Positions 17,639-26,030 of a stretch of 64,000 nucleotides of DNA are shown here, one piece after another. Source of the stretch: Cryobacterium sp. Y57 (GTDB taxonomy: Bacteria; Actinomycetota; Actinomycetes; Actinomycetales; Microbacteriaceae); contig NZ_PJJL01000066.1 of assembly GCF_002929505.1 (NCBI RefSeq), positions 94,810 through 158,809 on the forward strand, in the 5' to 3' direction. The notes beneath the pieces are model-generated. The model made no database searches. It was not told the DNA's origin and saw nothing but the letters and a program-made list of their open reading frames with translations. How positions within the stretch are numbered: the first letter of the stretch is position 1; the number at the start of each line of letters is the position of its first letter. Made by a program: the position numbers and the translations under genes.

Positions 17639-18127
17639 TCAACGCATCCGTTGCGGCGAACTGTTCGAGCAGGCCCGCACCTGAATAGACACCTCGGTGC
17701 GTCCTGATCGTACGTCCGGGGTGCGTAGGGCCGGAAGTTCGCTCGGCGTCGGAAAATTCGTGTAGGCGTCGCGCATGAATTGGTCGAGGCGCTCACCCAC
17801 CCGGGGATCTTCGGTCCACGTCCGCGGAAGTCGCGCCGGCTGGCTGAGCGGATCAAAACCGAGCAGGGCTACCCGAGTGACGATTGCCACTGTTGCGTTT
17901 GCGTCGTCCAGGGGCAGTGGGCGAGCCATGCGCACACCGGCGAAGACCACTCCGGTGCCGGGCAGCAGCCAGGCGATGGGAAGGATCGCCTGCATGCTGA
18001 CTTCACCGCCGGTGACCAGTACAAAGAAGTAGGCGAAGATCCAGACCACCGGGGACAGCAGCATGAGAGCGACACCGCCTCGACGAATGGATCGCGAGCG
18101 CTGTGATCGAGACGCGGTCGTGCCCAA
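17639..18127 (-). CDS. hypothetical membrane protein
   Basis: About 162 residues with two hydrophobic segments (ALMLLSPVVWIFAYFFVLVT and ILPIAWLLPGTGVVFAGVRM) and a soluble C-terminus. I recognise no family. The frame stays open to 18559, but that part is antisense to a NERD-like gene. A TTG at 18127, just after a G-rich run (GGGGGG), is the most sensible start. It is divergent from the NERD-like gene at 18260, sharing about 130 bases of upstream DNA. Confidence 0.55.
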   Translation of the reverse strand: MGTTASRSQRSRSIRRGGVALMLLSPVVWIFAYFFVLVTGGEVSMQAILPIAWLLPGTGVVFAGVRMARPLPLDDANATVAIVTRVALLGFDPLSQPARLPRTWTEDPRVGERLDQFMRDAYTNFPTPSELPALRTPDVRSGRTEVSIQVRACSNSSPQRMR

Positions 18128-18259
18128 CTGCCCCCCCGTACTGGGGTGTACGACGCTCTCTGAACGTGTAGGTCGGGCACCTGATGCGCGCACCGCCCGA
18201 TCGGGGGCTGCTCCAACTGGGTGCCGGGCGGATATATTCAAACACCGAACAGGAGAACC

Positions 18260-19062
18260 GTGACAATCGATGCGCCCATAATGCGACTGCGGTGCCCCGC
18301 GCAGTCGATCATAGAAGTGCTCCTGCTGGAGCAACGGCTGGTTGCCCCCCGTCGGGCGTTGGAGCGCCTGGTCGGTCGGTCGCCACTCGGCGCCGACAGC
18401 GTGCGCTGCCTCGATGCCGCCCGGGCGGAAATCGCCGTGGGGCTCGCGCTGGCCGAGCTGCCTCGGGACTGGATCGTCTTCCATTCCCTGCCGGTGGGCG
18501 ACAGTGGCGCCGACGTCGACCACCTTGTGATCGGACCTGGCGGCGTATTCGCCCTCCATTCTGACCGTCAGGCGCGCAAATCTGTACTGGTTGCCGGACG
18601 CAGTGTGCTCGTCGGCGCCCGCAAGATTCCGTATATAAGGGAGGCTGAATTCGAGGCGGTCAGCCTCACTGCCCTGCTTTCCCAGCGGATGCCGAGCACA
18701 GCGTCGGTACGGGGTGTCGTCGTACTCGTCGATACCAAACGTGTGACCGTGCAGACGCAGCCGTCGCGGGTGAAAATCATCAAGGTCACCGACCTGTGTA
18801 CCTGGTTGCAGGGGCTTCCTTCTGTGCTGCCCCCCCCCTCGACCGGTTGGAAATTACCCGATTCGTCGAGAACCCCGCGCTCTGGCAGGCGCTCACAGCA
18901 CTGCAGCCGGCTGAAACTCTGCAGCGCTTTAGCGAGCTCGAGGCAGAAGTGGCCCGTGCGAGACACACCCGCCTGCGATGGATGGCGCTTGGAATAGTTC
19001 TCAGCACACTCGGCGCCCTCCACGTGCTGCTGCTGCTTCCGCAGATTGCCAGCGCGCGGTAG
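18260..19062 (+). pseudogene. NERD-related protein, frameshifted at a poly-C tract
   Basis: The first part (18260 to about 18835) encodes a NERD-like domain: DAARAEIAVGLALAELP, FHSLPVGDSGADVDHLVIGP and GGVFALHSD. The last part, in a different frame (to 19062), encodes ENPALWQAL and a C-terminal membrane helix (LRWMALGIVLSTLGALHVLL), the layout of the intact paralogue at 21478-22362. The frames meet at nine consecutive C at 18830-18838; ten (or seven) would restore the frame. The start GTG 18260 follows AGGAG. The nuclease Asp is kept (VDHL), but the K-containing strand (INTK in canonical members) is replaced by ALHSDRQARK, so catalysis is doubtful even if the frame is restored. Confidence 0.75.
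18830..18838 (+). repeat. homopolymeric C9 tract at a frameshift
   Basis: Nine consecutive C inside the NERD-like gene. The coding frame downstream continues one frame off. Slippage, phase variation, fixed mutation or sequencing error would all look like this. Confidence 0.85.
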
Positions 19063-19146
19063 CCGCACCGGAACCGCAGTGTCAAGCCCTGCAGAAGTGG
19101 CGCGACACTATGCGGGTACACGGTGCACAGCGGCTTCTACGCGGGA

Positions 19147-20121
19147 CTATTCGCAGCCGGCGCCGTCACCGTCGCGATCGAGATGGCCGCCGTAGCCGGG
19201 GTCACCCACGTGCACCGGCGCCGCGCCGGACTCGCGGGCCGCGGTGCAGTTAGGAAAATAGACGTCGTTCGGCGTCTCGACGAACGGTGCCGCTCCGGGC
19301 CCGACGACGGCGTCCGTCTTCGGGGTCGTCGTCGTCGCGAGTTCGTTGGGGCAGTTGGACAGGATGCGTCTCATCGCATCGTGTTCGGCCGCGGTCACCC
19401 ACAGCGCATAGGTCGCTTTGACCGAAACCTGCCGCGCTACGTAGGCACAACGGAAGTTTTTCAGCGGTGGCAACCAGGTGGCCGTGTCGCCGTCACCCTT
19501 GCGTGCATTGGTCACGCCGTCAACGGCGAGCAGATTGAGTGGATCATTGGCGAGCGCCACCCGCTGCTCCGGCGACAGCTGCTGCGCTCCGGTCTGCCAG
19601 GCATTGGACAGTGCCACGAGGTGGTCGATCTGCACGAGCGACGAGGTTGCCCGCCCGCGCACGAAGGCGATGGTCAGACCGGTGTACGGTCCGATCAGGG
19701 TGCCGCTCTGCACCTCGCAGCCGTCGTCAACCACGAGGACGCTCAGGTCGCGGGCCAGTACGTCGTTGCGGGTGTCGCATCCGTTCTGGTCCACGTCCTG
19801 CCAAGCCGATCCGAAGCTTTCCTCGCGGTCGTAGCCGGTCTGGGGCGCGCGTCCCCTCACCGGCAGGGTCTCCAGCACAAGAAGGGCCGCAGTGTTGGTC
19901 GTGGCCGTCGCTTTGGTGGTCGAATCGGGCGTCAGTTCGGGCGTCAGCTCGGGTGTCAGTGGGGGATCAGCTGTCGCTGTTGGCATCGCGCTGTTTGTCG
20001 GCACGGCCAGGTTCGACGAAACGGATGACCCCGCCACCGCGGTTCCCACCAGGATCGCCCCGAGCACACCCACGACCAACCCCATCACCAGAAATGTTCG
20101 GGTCGAGCGTCGAACGGTCAT
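19147..20121 (-). CDS. secreted HNH endonuclease with C-terminal Excalibur domain
   Basis: 324 residues: an N-terminal membrane/signal segment (TFLVMGLVVGVLGAILVGTA), a Thr/Pro-rich linker with repeated TPEL, then an HNH domain of the GmrSD/DUF1524-like type (YDREESFGSAW, CDTRNDVLARD, LVQIDHLVALSNAW, NDPLNLLAVDGVTNARKGD, with the DH and N pairs). The C-terminus is an Excalibur-type calcium-binding motif (YFPNCTAARESGAAP then DRDGDGAGCE). ATG 20121 follows AAAGGAGCATC. It would cleave DNA outside the cell or at the membrane, for nutrition, competition or uptake; this is inferred. It sits between two NERD-related genes. Confidence 0.87.
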   Translation of the reverse strand: MTVRRSTRTFLVMGLVVGVLGAILVGTAVAGSSVSSNLAVPTNSAMPTATADPPLTPELTPELTPDSTTKATATTNTAALLVLETLPVRGRAPQTGYDREESFGSAWQDVDQNGCDTRNDVLARDLSVLVVDDGCEVQSGTLIGPYTGLTIAFVRGRATSSLVQIDHLVALSNAWQTGAQQLSPEQRVALANDPLNLLAVDGVTNARKGDGDTATWLPPLKNFRCAYVARQVSVKATYALWVTAAEHDAMRRILSNCPNELATTTTPKTDAVVGPGAAPFVETPNDVYFPNCTAARESGAAPVHVGDPGYGGHLDRDGDGAGCE

Positions 20122-20281
20122 GATGCTCCTTTTGGCCGCACGGCACGACTCTCCGAATATACGTGCTGCGGCGTGGCAGCCTCGCAACACGGCAGCATTC
20201 GTTTCGTGAAACGTCCCCCATTCTGGGGGTCTTGCGGCAGGAGTGGCACTGGCAGGATAAAAGACCCGGCGAGGAGCACTG

Positions 20282-21013
20282 ATGATTCACATACTCTCCA
20301 CGTGGCGGCGTCGGTCGACGCCCCCGGAATCACTCGAATCGAATCGCATCGCAACGCCTCGATCACTGGTCGGGCCGGCCTGGCTGCCCGGCTATGCGCC
20401 CCGCCCGGCGGTCACGTCGATCGACCTGGCGTTGGCCCGAGCTCGCAGTGAATCGGCCATCGACACGCTGCTCGCAACACTGCCCGAAAATTGGGCCGCA
20501 TTCACGTTGCCCAGGTTCGGCGATGATGGCGCGGGCGTGATGCGCCTGCTGGTGGGCCCCGGCGGGGTCCTTGCCCTGCATGCACGACTGTACGACGGCC
20601 AGATCGCCTGGGTGCACCGACAGGCTGTGCTTGTTGTCGGGCAGTGCTCGCCGGATTTCACGGTGGCCACAGCTGGCGCGAACCGCCTCACGCTGCTCCT
20701 GCGCGGTCGGGTGCCGCTGCGTACCGCGGTGCAGCCGGCACTCGTTCTGCTGGGCACCCGCGCGCTATGGACCACCGGCCGTTCGGGGTCGGTCGAGTCG
20801 GGTTCGGTCAAGGCGGGGGCGGCCAAAATAGCCCCTGGCAGGACACCATCGGTGCCGGTGCTCGGTGCCGCCGTGCTCGGTGACTGGCTGGTCGCACGCC
20901 CACAGGTGCTCCGCCCGATCGAACGAATGGAACTCGCCGCCGTGATCGACAACCCGCTGACCTGGGGTATTCGTCCGAGAATCCTGCCCCAGCCCGGTAG
21001 CGTGGGGGTTTAG
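20282..21013 (+). CDS. NERD-related protein with degenerate active site
   Basis: 243 residues. It aligns by eye with the other two NERD-related genes here: ALARARSESAIDTLLATLPENW, then RLLVGPGGVLALHAR, and later LGDWLVARPQVLRPIERMEL with DNPLTW. The Asp that should precede HLVVGP is changed (GVMRLLVGP) and the Lys-bearing strand is LHARLYDGQ, so nuclease residues are missing. It lacks the C-terminal membrane helix of its paralogues. Start ATG 20282 after GAGGAGCACTG. Probably a non-catalytic derivative of the family; function unknown. Confidence 0.7.
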   Translation: MIHILSTWRRRSTPPESLESNRIATPRSLVGPAWLPGYAPRPAVTSIDLALARARSESAIDTLLATLPENWAAFTLPRFGDDGAGVMRLLVGPGGVLALHARLYDGQIAWVHRQAVLVVGQCSPDFTVATAGANRLTLLLRGRVPLRTAVQPALVLLGTRALWTTGRSGSVESGSVKAGAAKIAPGRTPSVPVLGAAVLGDWLVARPQVLRPIERMELAAVIDNPLTWGIRPRILPQPGSVGV

Positions 21014-21225
21014 CGCGAGCGCTTCCCTGGGCCGTGGCCCTTGGCCGACAGCAGTCGGGCGCGCACCGAGAACGCGCCACCGATGACGAGCGAAACCACG
21101 GCGGCCGGTAGGACCACGTCGACGAACTGGTTGCCCGAGAGCAGGTTGGCCAGCAGCAGAAGCACGGCCAGGCCGCTGAAGGCGAGTCCCGCGATCGCGC
21201 AAACGTTGAAAGTCAGGTGTTTCAC
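21010..21225 (-). CDS. small membrane protein
   Basis: About 71 residues with two membrane segments (IAGLAFSGLAVLLLLANLL and VVLPAAVVSLVIGGAFSV) and a basic C-terminus. No family recognised. GTG 21225 is the likely start, though the frame is open to 21336. It overlaps the end of the NERD-related gene tail to tail by 4 bases. Confidence 0.55.
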   Translation of the reverse strand: MKHLTFNVCAIAGLAFSGLAVLLLLANLLSGNQFVDVVLPAAVVSLVIGGAFSVRARLLSAKGHGPGKRSR

Positions 21226-21477
21226 GAGTGAATCCAATCGCTGGGGTGGTTTCAGGCTAGCCGACGTTGCCCTACTTAATGGGGGAGGCCCCGGCAGGGG
21301 TCGCCACCTTATATTGACAGCGGATGCTTTGCGCAAGCCTCGGGGGTCGCCTCGGAGCGTGAATGAGCATTACTTACGATTTGCTAACCAAAGCTGTGAC
21401 GCAGCCGATTGTTAGGACGGAATCGCAGGTGTCGGTGGCACCCTCATACGATCGAACTCGTAGTAAGGCAAGTGAAC

Positions 21478-22362
21478 GTGGCTATGACAACTCTTGGTAC
21501 TGGAAGGCAGGCTCATGATCACGAGCCGGCAGTTTCTGTGGCGCGCAACATGTCCCCGGTGTCCATCGCGCCCGGCCGGTTTGCCGGTCAATCCGTTGTC
21601 GAGGAACTGCTGCGCCAGCACGAAGACCGGCCGCCGCAGTCCTGGCTGGCACGCACCCTGGGTGTCGCGCCGCTCGATGCGAATGGACTGGGCTGGCTCC
21701 GCGCTGCGCAGGCCGAGATGATTGTCGGCGACATTCTCACACGGCTGCCTGATGGCTACACCGTCTATCATTCCCTGCCCATTCGCAGTACGGCGTTCTG
21801 GGTCGACCACCTCGTCGTCGGTCCGGGAGGAGTCTTTTCGATCAACGCGAAAACTCACTGGGACCGCGACCTGACCGGGTCGCCGCGCTCCATTCCAATC
21901 GGCGACCACGCCATGCCGTACCTGCGTGACGCTCGGTTTGAATCGGCCCAGATCACCGCGTTGCTGGCGGCGGTGATGCCGGCAGCGAGCGTTGTTGAAC
22001 CCATGATCGTGCTGGTCAACCCGCACAAGATTTTGCTCGACCGCAAACCCAATGCCGTCACGGTCATTGATTCGCCTCGACTGCGCCGGTGGCTCGTGGC
22101 GCGCCCGCGAACGTTCACCCCGGAGCAGCAGGCCGCGGTCACCGCGCTCATCGACGACCCCGCGACCTGGCGAACAGCTCCCCAGCCGATTGCGCCAGCG
22201 CACCTGCACGCCCGGTTCACCGCGCTCGAACAGCAGGTCGCGGCCGCCCGAACGCGGCGCACCACGTTCACGGTACTCGCTGCAGCGGCGGCCGCGACCC
22301 TGCTTGCCGCCCTGACATCGCCCCTCATCGTCGCGGCCGTGGAGTACCTCACCGTACGCTGA
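21478..22362 (+). CDS. NERD (nuclease-related domain) protein with C-terminal membrane helix
   Basis: The best-preserved NERD member in the window (294 residues). The domain spans about residues 70-190: RAAQAEMIVGDILTRLPDGY, YHSLPIRSTAFWVDHLVVGP, GGVFSINAKTHWDRDL and YLRDARFESAQITALL. The PD-(D/E)XK-like Asp (VDHLVV) and Lys (NAK) are retained. A winged-helix-like tail (RLRRWLVARPRTFTPEQQ, DDPATW) and a terminal hydrophobic helix follow. NERD domains resemble Holliday-junction and restriction nucleases and are proposed to act in DNA processing. GTG 21478 has an AAGG 9 bases upstream; ATG 21484 and GTG 21472 are alternatives. Confidence 0.8.
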   Translation: MAMTTLGTGRQAHDHEPAVSVARNMSPVSIAPGRFAGQSVVEELLRQHEDRPPQSWLARTLGVAPLDANGLGWLRAAQAEMIVGDILTRLPDGYTVYHSLPIRSTAFWVDHLVVGPGGVFSINAKTHWDRDLTGSPRSIPIGDHAMPYLRDARFESAQITALLAAVMPAASVVEPMIVLVNPHKILLDRKPNAVTVIDSPRLRRWLVARPRTFTPEQQAAVTALIDDPATWRTAPQPIAPAHLHARFTALEQQVAAARTRRTTFTVLAAAAAATLLAALTSPLIVAAVEYLTVR

Positions 22363-22371
22363 GCCAATAGG

Positions 22372-23034
22372 TCAGGCGAGGCGCTCGAGAACCGTGCCCT
22401 CGCGCATCCGCTCGACGCGTACAACGTGGTCGCGCAGGTCGCGCACCCCGCGCACGATGGCGAGTTCGGCGATGTCCTGTCCCTTGGTCACCGCGTGAGA
22501 ACGGGCGGGGTGCCGGTAGTCTTCGATCGATTCGAAGGTGCCCCGCCCGCGTAGCTCCTTGCTGTGCCGCTGCGCGAAGCCGGAGTTGATGGCACTCAGT
22601 TCGATCTCGTCTTCGTGGGTAGCGACCAGGCTCCTGGTGTTCACGGTGATCACCGTGTGGGCATCGTCGCGATAGGAGCGGGCATTCAGCAGGTCGCGCA
22701 GCAGCCGTGGCTGCAGGTGAAAGAAAACGCGGTCGTTCAGCGCCGAGTACCATTCGGCCAGTGTCATATCTTGGAGGGCGTCTTCCAGCGACTGCTCATG
22801 GATGGCCTTCTGATGACGGATGACCGCGGTGCCGAATTGGGCATGCTCCAGCACGCGCGACTCGCCTCGGCGCTTGCCCAGAATGGCAGCCTGAGGGGCG
22901 CCCTGCTTGACGCCCCATCGGGTGACGAGCGCGGCTGGGCTGAGCAGCCCGTGCCGCTCGATGGCCGGCCAGCTTCCATCGGCGGCCACGTGGTAGAGCT
23001 CGGGGTACAGCCGAATCAGATCGCGAGACAACAC
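22372..23034 (-). CDS. DUF7002-like hypothetical protein
   Basis: 220 residues starting at GTG 23034. The opening LYPELYHVAADGSWPAIERHGLLSPAAL (read in parts) matches the DUF7002 pattern in which a Tyr-His pair is followed by 'W..I..HGLLS'. A central FFHLQPRLLRDLLNARSY and ending IAELAIVRGVRDLRDHVV complete it. The Tyr-His/HGL arrangement recalls ADP-ribosyltransferase-like folds, but I cannot verify this. It converges with the NERD gene, 9 bases apart. Confidence 0.65.
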   Translation of the reverse strand: MLSRDLIRLYPELYHVAADGSWPAIERHGLLSPAALVTRWGVKQGAPQAAILGKRRGESRVLEHAQFGTAVIRHQKAIHEQSLEDALQDMTLAEWYSALNDRVFFHLQPRLLRDLLNARSYRDDAHTVITVNTRSLVATHEDEIELSAINSGFAQRHSKELRGRGTFESIEDYRHPARSHAVTKGQDIAELAIVRGVRDLRDHVVRVERMREGTVLERLA

Positions 23035-23090
23035 ATTTCGAGCGTACTCGCCGCCGGAACGGCCCCGAGCCAGCCCGAAAGTTCACCGTC

Positions 23091-23123
23091 GGCGCATTCG
23101 GCGCATTCGGCGCATTCGGCGCA
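23091..23123. repeat. 9-base microsatellite
   Basis: About 3.7 copies of GGCGCATTC in tandem between the DUF7002-like gene and the lactate-permease pseudogene. Not in a supported reading frame. Confidence 0.85.
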
Positions 23124-23178
23124 GGCAGTCGGGGCAGTCGGGCCAGCCGGGGCAGGTCGAGCGTCGTGAGCGCCGTTG

Positions 23179-23964
23179 TCAGGGGACCATCCAACCGAGC
23201 ACGGGGGTTGATTGCAGCCAGATCAGGAGGGTCATCAGCACGAGGAGGAGCGCGCTTTCCGCTCCGGCGAGTCCGACAGCAGCTGCGGCCACTGCAAGAT
23301 TTTGCAGCGAGAGCATCTTGCCCAGCACGCCGGCTGAGGAATTCGCAGCAGCCATCAAGACCGGCGAGAGGCCAGCCGAGTTGGCGGCCGAGACCTGCAG
23401 CTGCCCGAACAGGGAGTTGGACGAAGTGTCGGATCCCGTCAACGCCACACCGATCCACCCGAGCAGCGGGGAGAGCAGGGCGAAGAAACCGCCGGTGGAG
23501 GCGAGGGCGACGCCCAGCGTGCTAGCCTGGCCGGACAAATTCATCACGAATGACAGGGCGAGTACGGCGGTGACGGTGACGATGGTCCGGCGCAGCTGCA
23601 TCAGGGTTTCCCGGTAGATCCGCAGTCCCTGGCGGGGCGTGATCTTGTATTAAGCCATCAGGACCGCACCGGAGATCAGCACGGATGTGCCCGCTGCCTT
23701 GAGATGGTCCAGTTTGAAGAGCTGAGCGACAACGGGATTGCCAGCCGGGTCGATCACATTCAGCCCCGGCCACCGGAACGTCACGCTGCCGAAAGCGGTC
23801 AGCCAGGCCTTGACTATCGGCACTTGGGCAATCGAGAAGATCACGATGATGATCAGGTAGCGGGCGATAGCCGTCCAGACCTGGCGCGCGGCAGGCCGCG
23901 TGTCTGGTGCACCGAACATCGTGATGCGCTGGCTCTAGACCGTGGGTGCGGCCTTGTCAGTCAT
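23179..23964 (-). pseudogene. decayed L-lactate/glycolate permease (LldP family)
   Basis: Minus-strand remains of an LldP-type permease. From a start-like ATG at 23964 (MTDKAAPTV then a TAG stop), the frame jumps directly to a mid-protein block (RYLIIIVIFSIAQVPIVKAW), so the N-terminal half is deleted. A TAA at 23650 interrupts the frame again. The C-terminal block is well preserved (ASTGGFFALLSPLLGWIG, ALTGSDTSSNSLFGQLQV, MAAANSSAGVLGKMLS). Two stop codons and a large internal deletion make it non-functional. It lies back to back with an intact homologue at 24083. Confidence 0.85.
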
Positions 23965-24082
23965 CCCCTGAGCCTAAAGACGGCACATCCGTTGACCCTG
24001 AATGAAGCGACGCTCTAGGATGACATCCACGAAACAATATTAAAATTTCACCATACGAAAATTGGTCAGAGAGGACCTAATC

Positions 24083-25876
24083 GTGGACAATCTCGCTGTG
24101 CTGAGCCTTCTGGCGCTGGCACCAATTCTGGTGGTGGGCATTTTGCTCGCCGGATTTCGATGGCCCGCCAAGTACGCCATGCCAGTGGGCTACATCGCGA
24201 CCGTGATCGTAGCCCTCGTGGTGTGGAAGATGGACTCTCGCGGAGTCATCGCCGCTTCGCTCGAGGGAGTGATCATCGCGGCAACCCTGCTGTACATCGT
24301 GTTCGGTGCCCTCCTGCTGCTGTCGACGCTGACGGTCGGAGGGGCGATGTCCAGGATCCGTGCCGGGTTCAACAACATCTCACCCGACCGGCGCATCCAG
24401 GCCGTCATCATCGGGTGGCTGTTCGGAAGTTTCATCGAAGGCGCTTCGGGCTTCGGTACTCCCGCCGCGGTCGTCGCGCCGCTGCTGCTGGCGATGGGCT
24501 TCCCGGCGATGGCCGCCGTTATGGTGGGCCTCATCATCCAGAGCACGCCGGTGAGCTTCGGTGCGGTCGGCACCCCCATCATTGTGGGCGTCGGCGGCGG
24601 ACTCGGCGGCGATCCCGCGGTGGCCGAACGCCTCTCCGTACTTGGTGTCACGATGCCTGAGTTCGTGGCCTCGATTGGATTCCAGGTGGCGTTGATCCAC
24701 GCGATCGTGGGACTGCTCATTCCGCTGATTCTCGTCTGCATGCTCACGGGCTTCTTCGGCCCCGAGCGCCGTTTCCGTGACGGGCTCGCGATCTGGCCGT
24801 TCGCGCTATACGCCTCGGTCGCCATGACCATCCCCTCGGTTCTCGTGGCCCGTTTCCTCGGCCCGGAATTCCCCTCGCTTTTCGGCGGCCTCTTCGGACT
24901 CATCCTGGTGATGTTCACCTCAAGCAAGGGCTTCTTGATGCCGAAGAAGACCTTCGACTTCGGTCCGCGCGCCACGTGGAGCCCGCGCTGGATGGGCACT
25001 ATGGAGCCGGCGGCGGCACCCGCCGCATCCGCTCGCCCCATAAGTATCGTGAGTGCCTGGGCGCCCTACGTGCTGATGGCTGTGCTCCTCGTGGGCAGCC
25101 GAATACTCGTCCCGGCCAAGGAATTTCTCACCGGCATCACCATCCCCTTCAACAACATTCTGGGCACCGACATCTCCACCGCCGTGCAGCCGTTCTACTC
25201 GCCAGCCTTCCTGCTCATTCTGGCGTCACTGTCCGCCTATGCACTTCACCGCATGAACGGCAGACAGATTCGCGAGACCTGGGCTGTCTCCGGCAAGCAA
25301 CTCGCTGGAACCGCCGTGGCCCTGCTGTTCGCCGTGCCGCTCGTGCGCGTGCTGATCCAATCTGGGCCGGACCTCAACGCGTCCGGTCTCTCGAGCATGC
25401 CTGTGACTCTTGCCGAAGGTGCCGCGGCCGTCTCGGGCAGTTCCTGGCCGTTCATCGCCCCGTTCATCGGAGCGCTCGGAGCGTTCGTCGCCGGTTCCAA
25501 TACCGTGTCGAATCTCACGTTCTCCCAGTTCCAGTTCTCCACCGGTAACGCCATCGGAGTGAACCCCGAGCAGGTAGTGGTCGCACAGGCTGTAGGAGGC
25601 GCCGGCGGAAATCCGATCGCCATCCACAACATCGTGGCAGCCTCGGCGACGGTGGGACTGCTCGGCCGAGAGGGAGACCTGCTGCGCAAGACGATCCTGG
25701 TCACGCTGTACTACTGCATAGCAGCCGGCTCGATCTCGTTCATTTTCATCTACGGCCTCGGCTTCAACCTCGGCTCAATCATGCTCGTGCTGCTCATGAC
25801 GACGCTCGGGCTGATCGTGCGCTGGATGTTGCGCCAGAAGGCAGCCGTGCTGGCCCCCGAACCAACACACGTTTAG
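24083..25876 (+). CDS. L-lactate/glycolate permease, LldP/GlcA family
   Basis: About 597 residues with some 14 membrane segments. Family signatures: GSFIEGASGFGTPAAVVAPL, STPVSFGAVGTPIIVGVGGG, GAFVAGSNTVSNLTFSQFQF and VVVAQAVGGAGGNPIAIHNI. GTG 24083 is preceded by GAGAGGAC. LldP/GlcA carriers symport lactate or glycolate with protons. Here the gene faces a glycolate/glyoxylate operon, and glycolate is the likelier main substrate, though both are usually accepted. Confidence 0.9.
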   Translation: MDNLAVLSLLALAPILVVGILLAGFRWPAKYAMPVGYIATVIVALVVWKMDSRGVIAASLEGVIIAATLLYIVFGALLLLSTLTVGGAMSRIRAGFNNISPDRRIQAVIIGWLFGSFIEGASGFGTPAAVVAPLLLAMGFPAMAAVMVGLIIQSTPVSFGAVGTPIIVGVGGGLGGDPAVAERLSVLGVTMPEFVASIGFQVALIHAIVGLLIPLILVCMLTGFFGPERRFRDGLAIWPFALYASVAMTIPSVLVARFLGPEFPSLFGGLFGLILVMFTSSKGFLMPKKTFDFGPRATWSPRWMGTMEPAAAPAASARPISIVSAWAPYVLMAVLLVGSRILVPAKEFLTGITIPFNNILGTDISTAVQPFYSPAFLLILASLSAYALHRMNGRQIRETWAVSGKQLAGTAVALLFAVPLVRVLIQSGPDLNASGLSSMPVTLAEGAAAVSGSSWPFIAPFIGALGAFVAGSNTVSNLTFSQFQFSTGNAIGVNPEQVVVAQAVGGAGGNPIAIHNIVAASATVGLLGREGDLLRKTILVTLYYCIAAGSISFIFIYGLGFNLGSIMLVLLMTTLGLIVRWMLRQKAAVLAPEPTHV

Positions 25877-25947
25877 TACCGCCACCCGAAGAGCGGGCGG
25901 CAGCGGAGGCATCCGTTGTCGCCTGCTGTGTTGTTCCGGGCACGCAC

Positions 25948-26017
25948 AAAAAACCGGAGAATGTGAGACACACGAAGCGGGTTGGTTCACCGCGGTATGT
26001 CTCACAAACCCCGGTTT
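25948..26017 (-). terminator. rho-independent terminator of the glyoxylate operon (minus strand)
   Basis: Nested stems: outer arms AAACCGG (25951-25957)/CCGGTTT (26011-26017) and inner 9-base arms TGTGAGACA (25962-25970)/TGTCTCACA (25998-26006). Reading the minus strand, the stem ends in six T (complement of the A-run at 25948-25953). It lies about 14 bases beyond the last gene of the operon and can also receive transcripts from the convergent permease gene. Confidence 0.75.
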
Positions 26018-26030
26018 CAGGGACGTGGGC

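Noticed and set aside
17639-18559. full 306-codon minus frame as one gene
   Set aside because: The N-terminal 145 codons are antisense to the NERD-like gene and lack protein character; only the part from about 18127 is kept.
23091-23123. short direct repeats suggesting a CRISPR array
   Set aside because: Units are 9 bases in uninterrupted tandem with no spacers; no cas genes.
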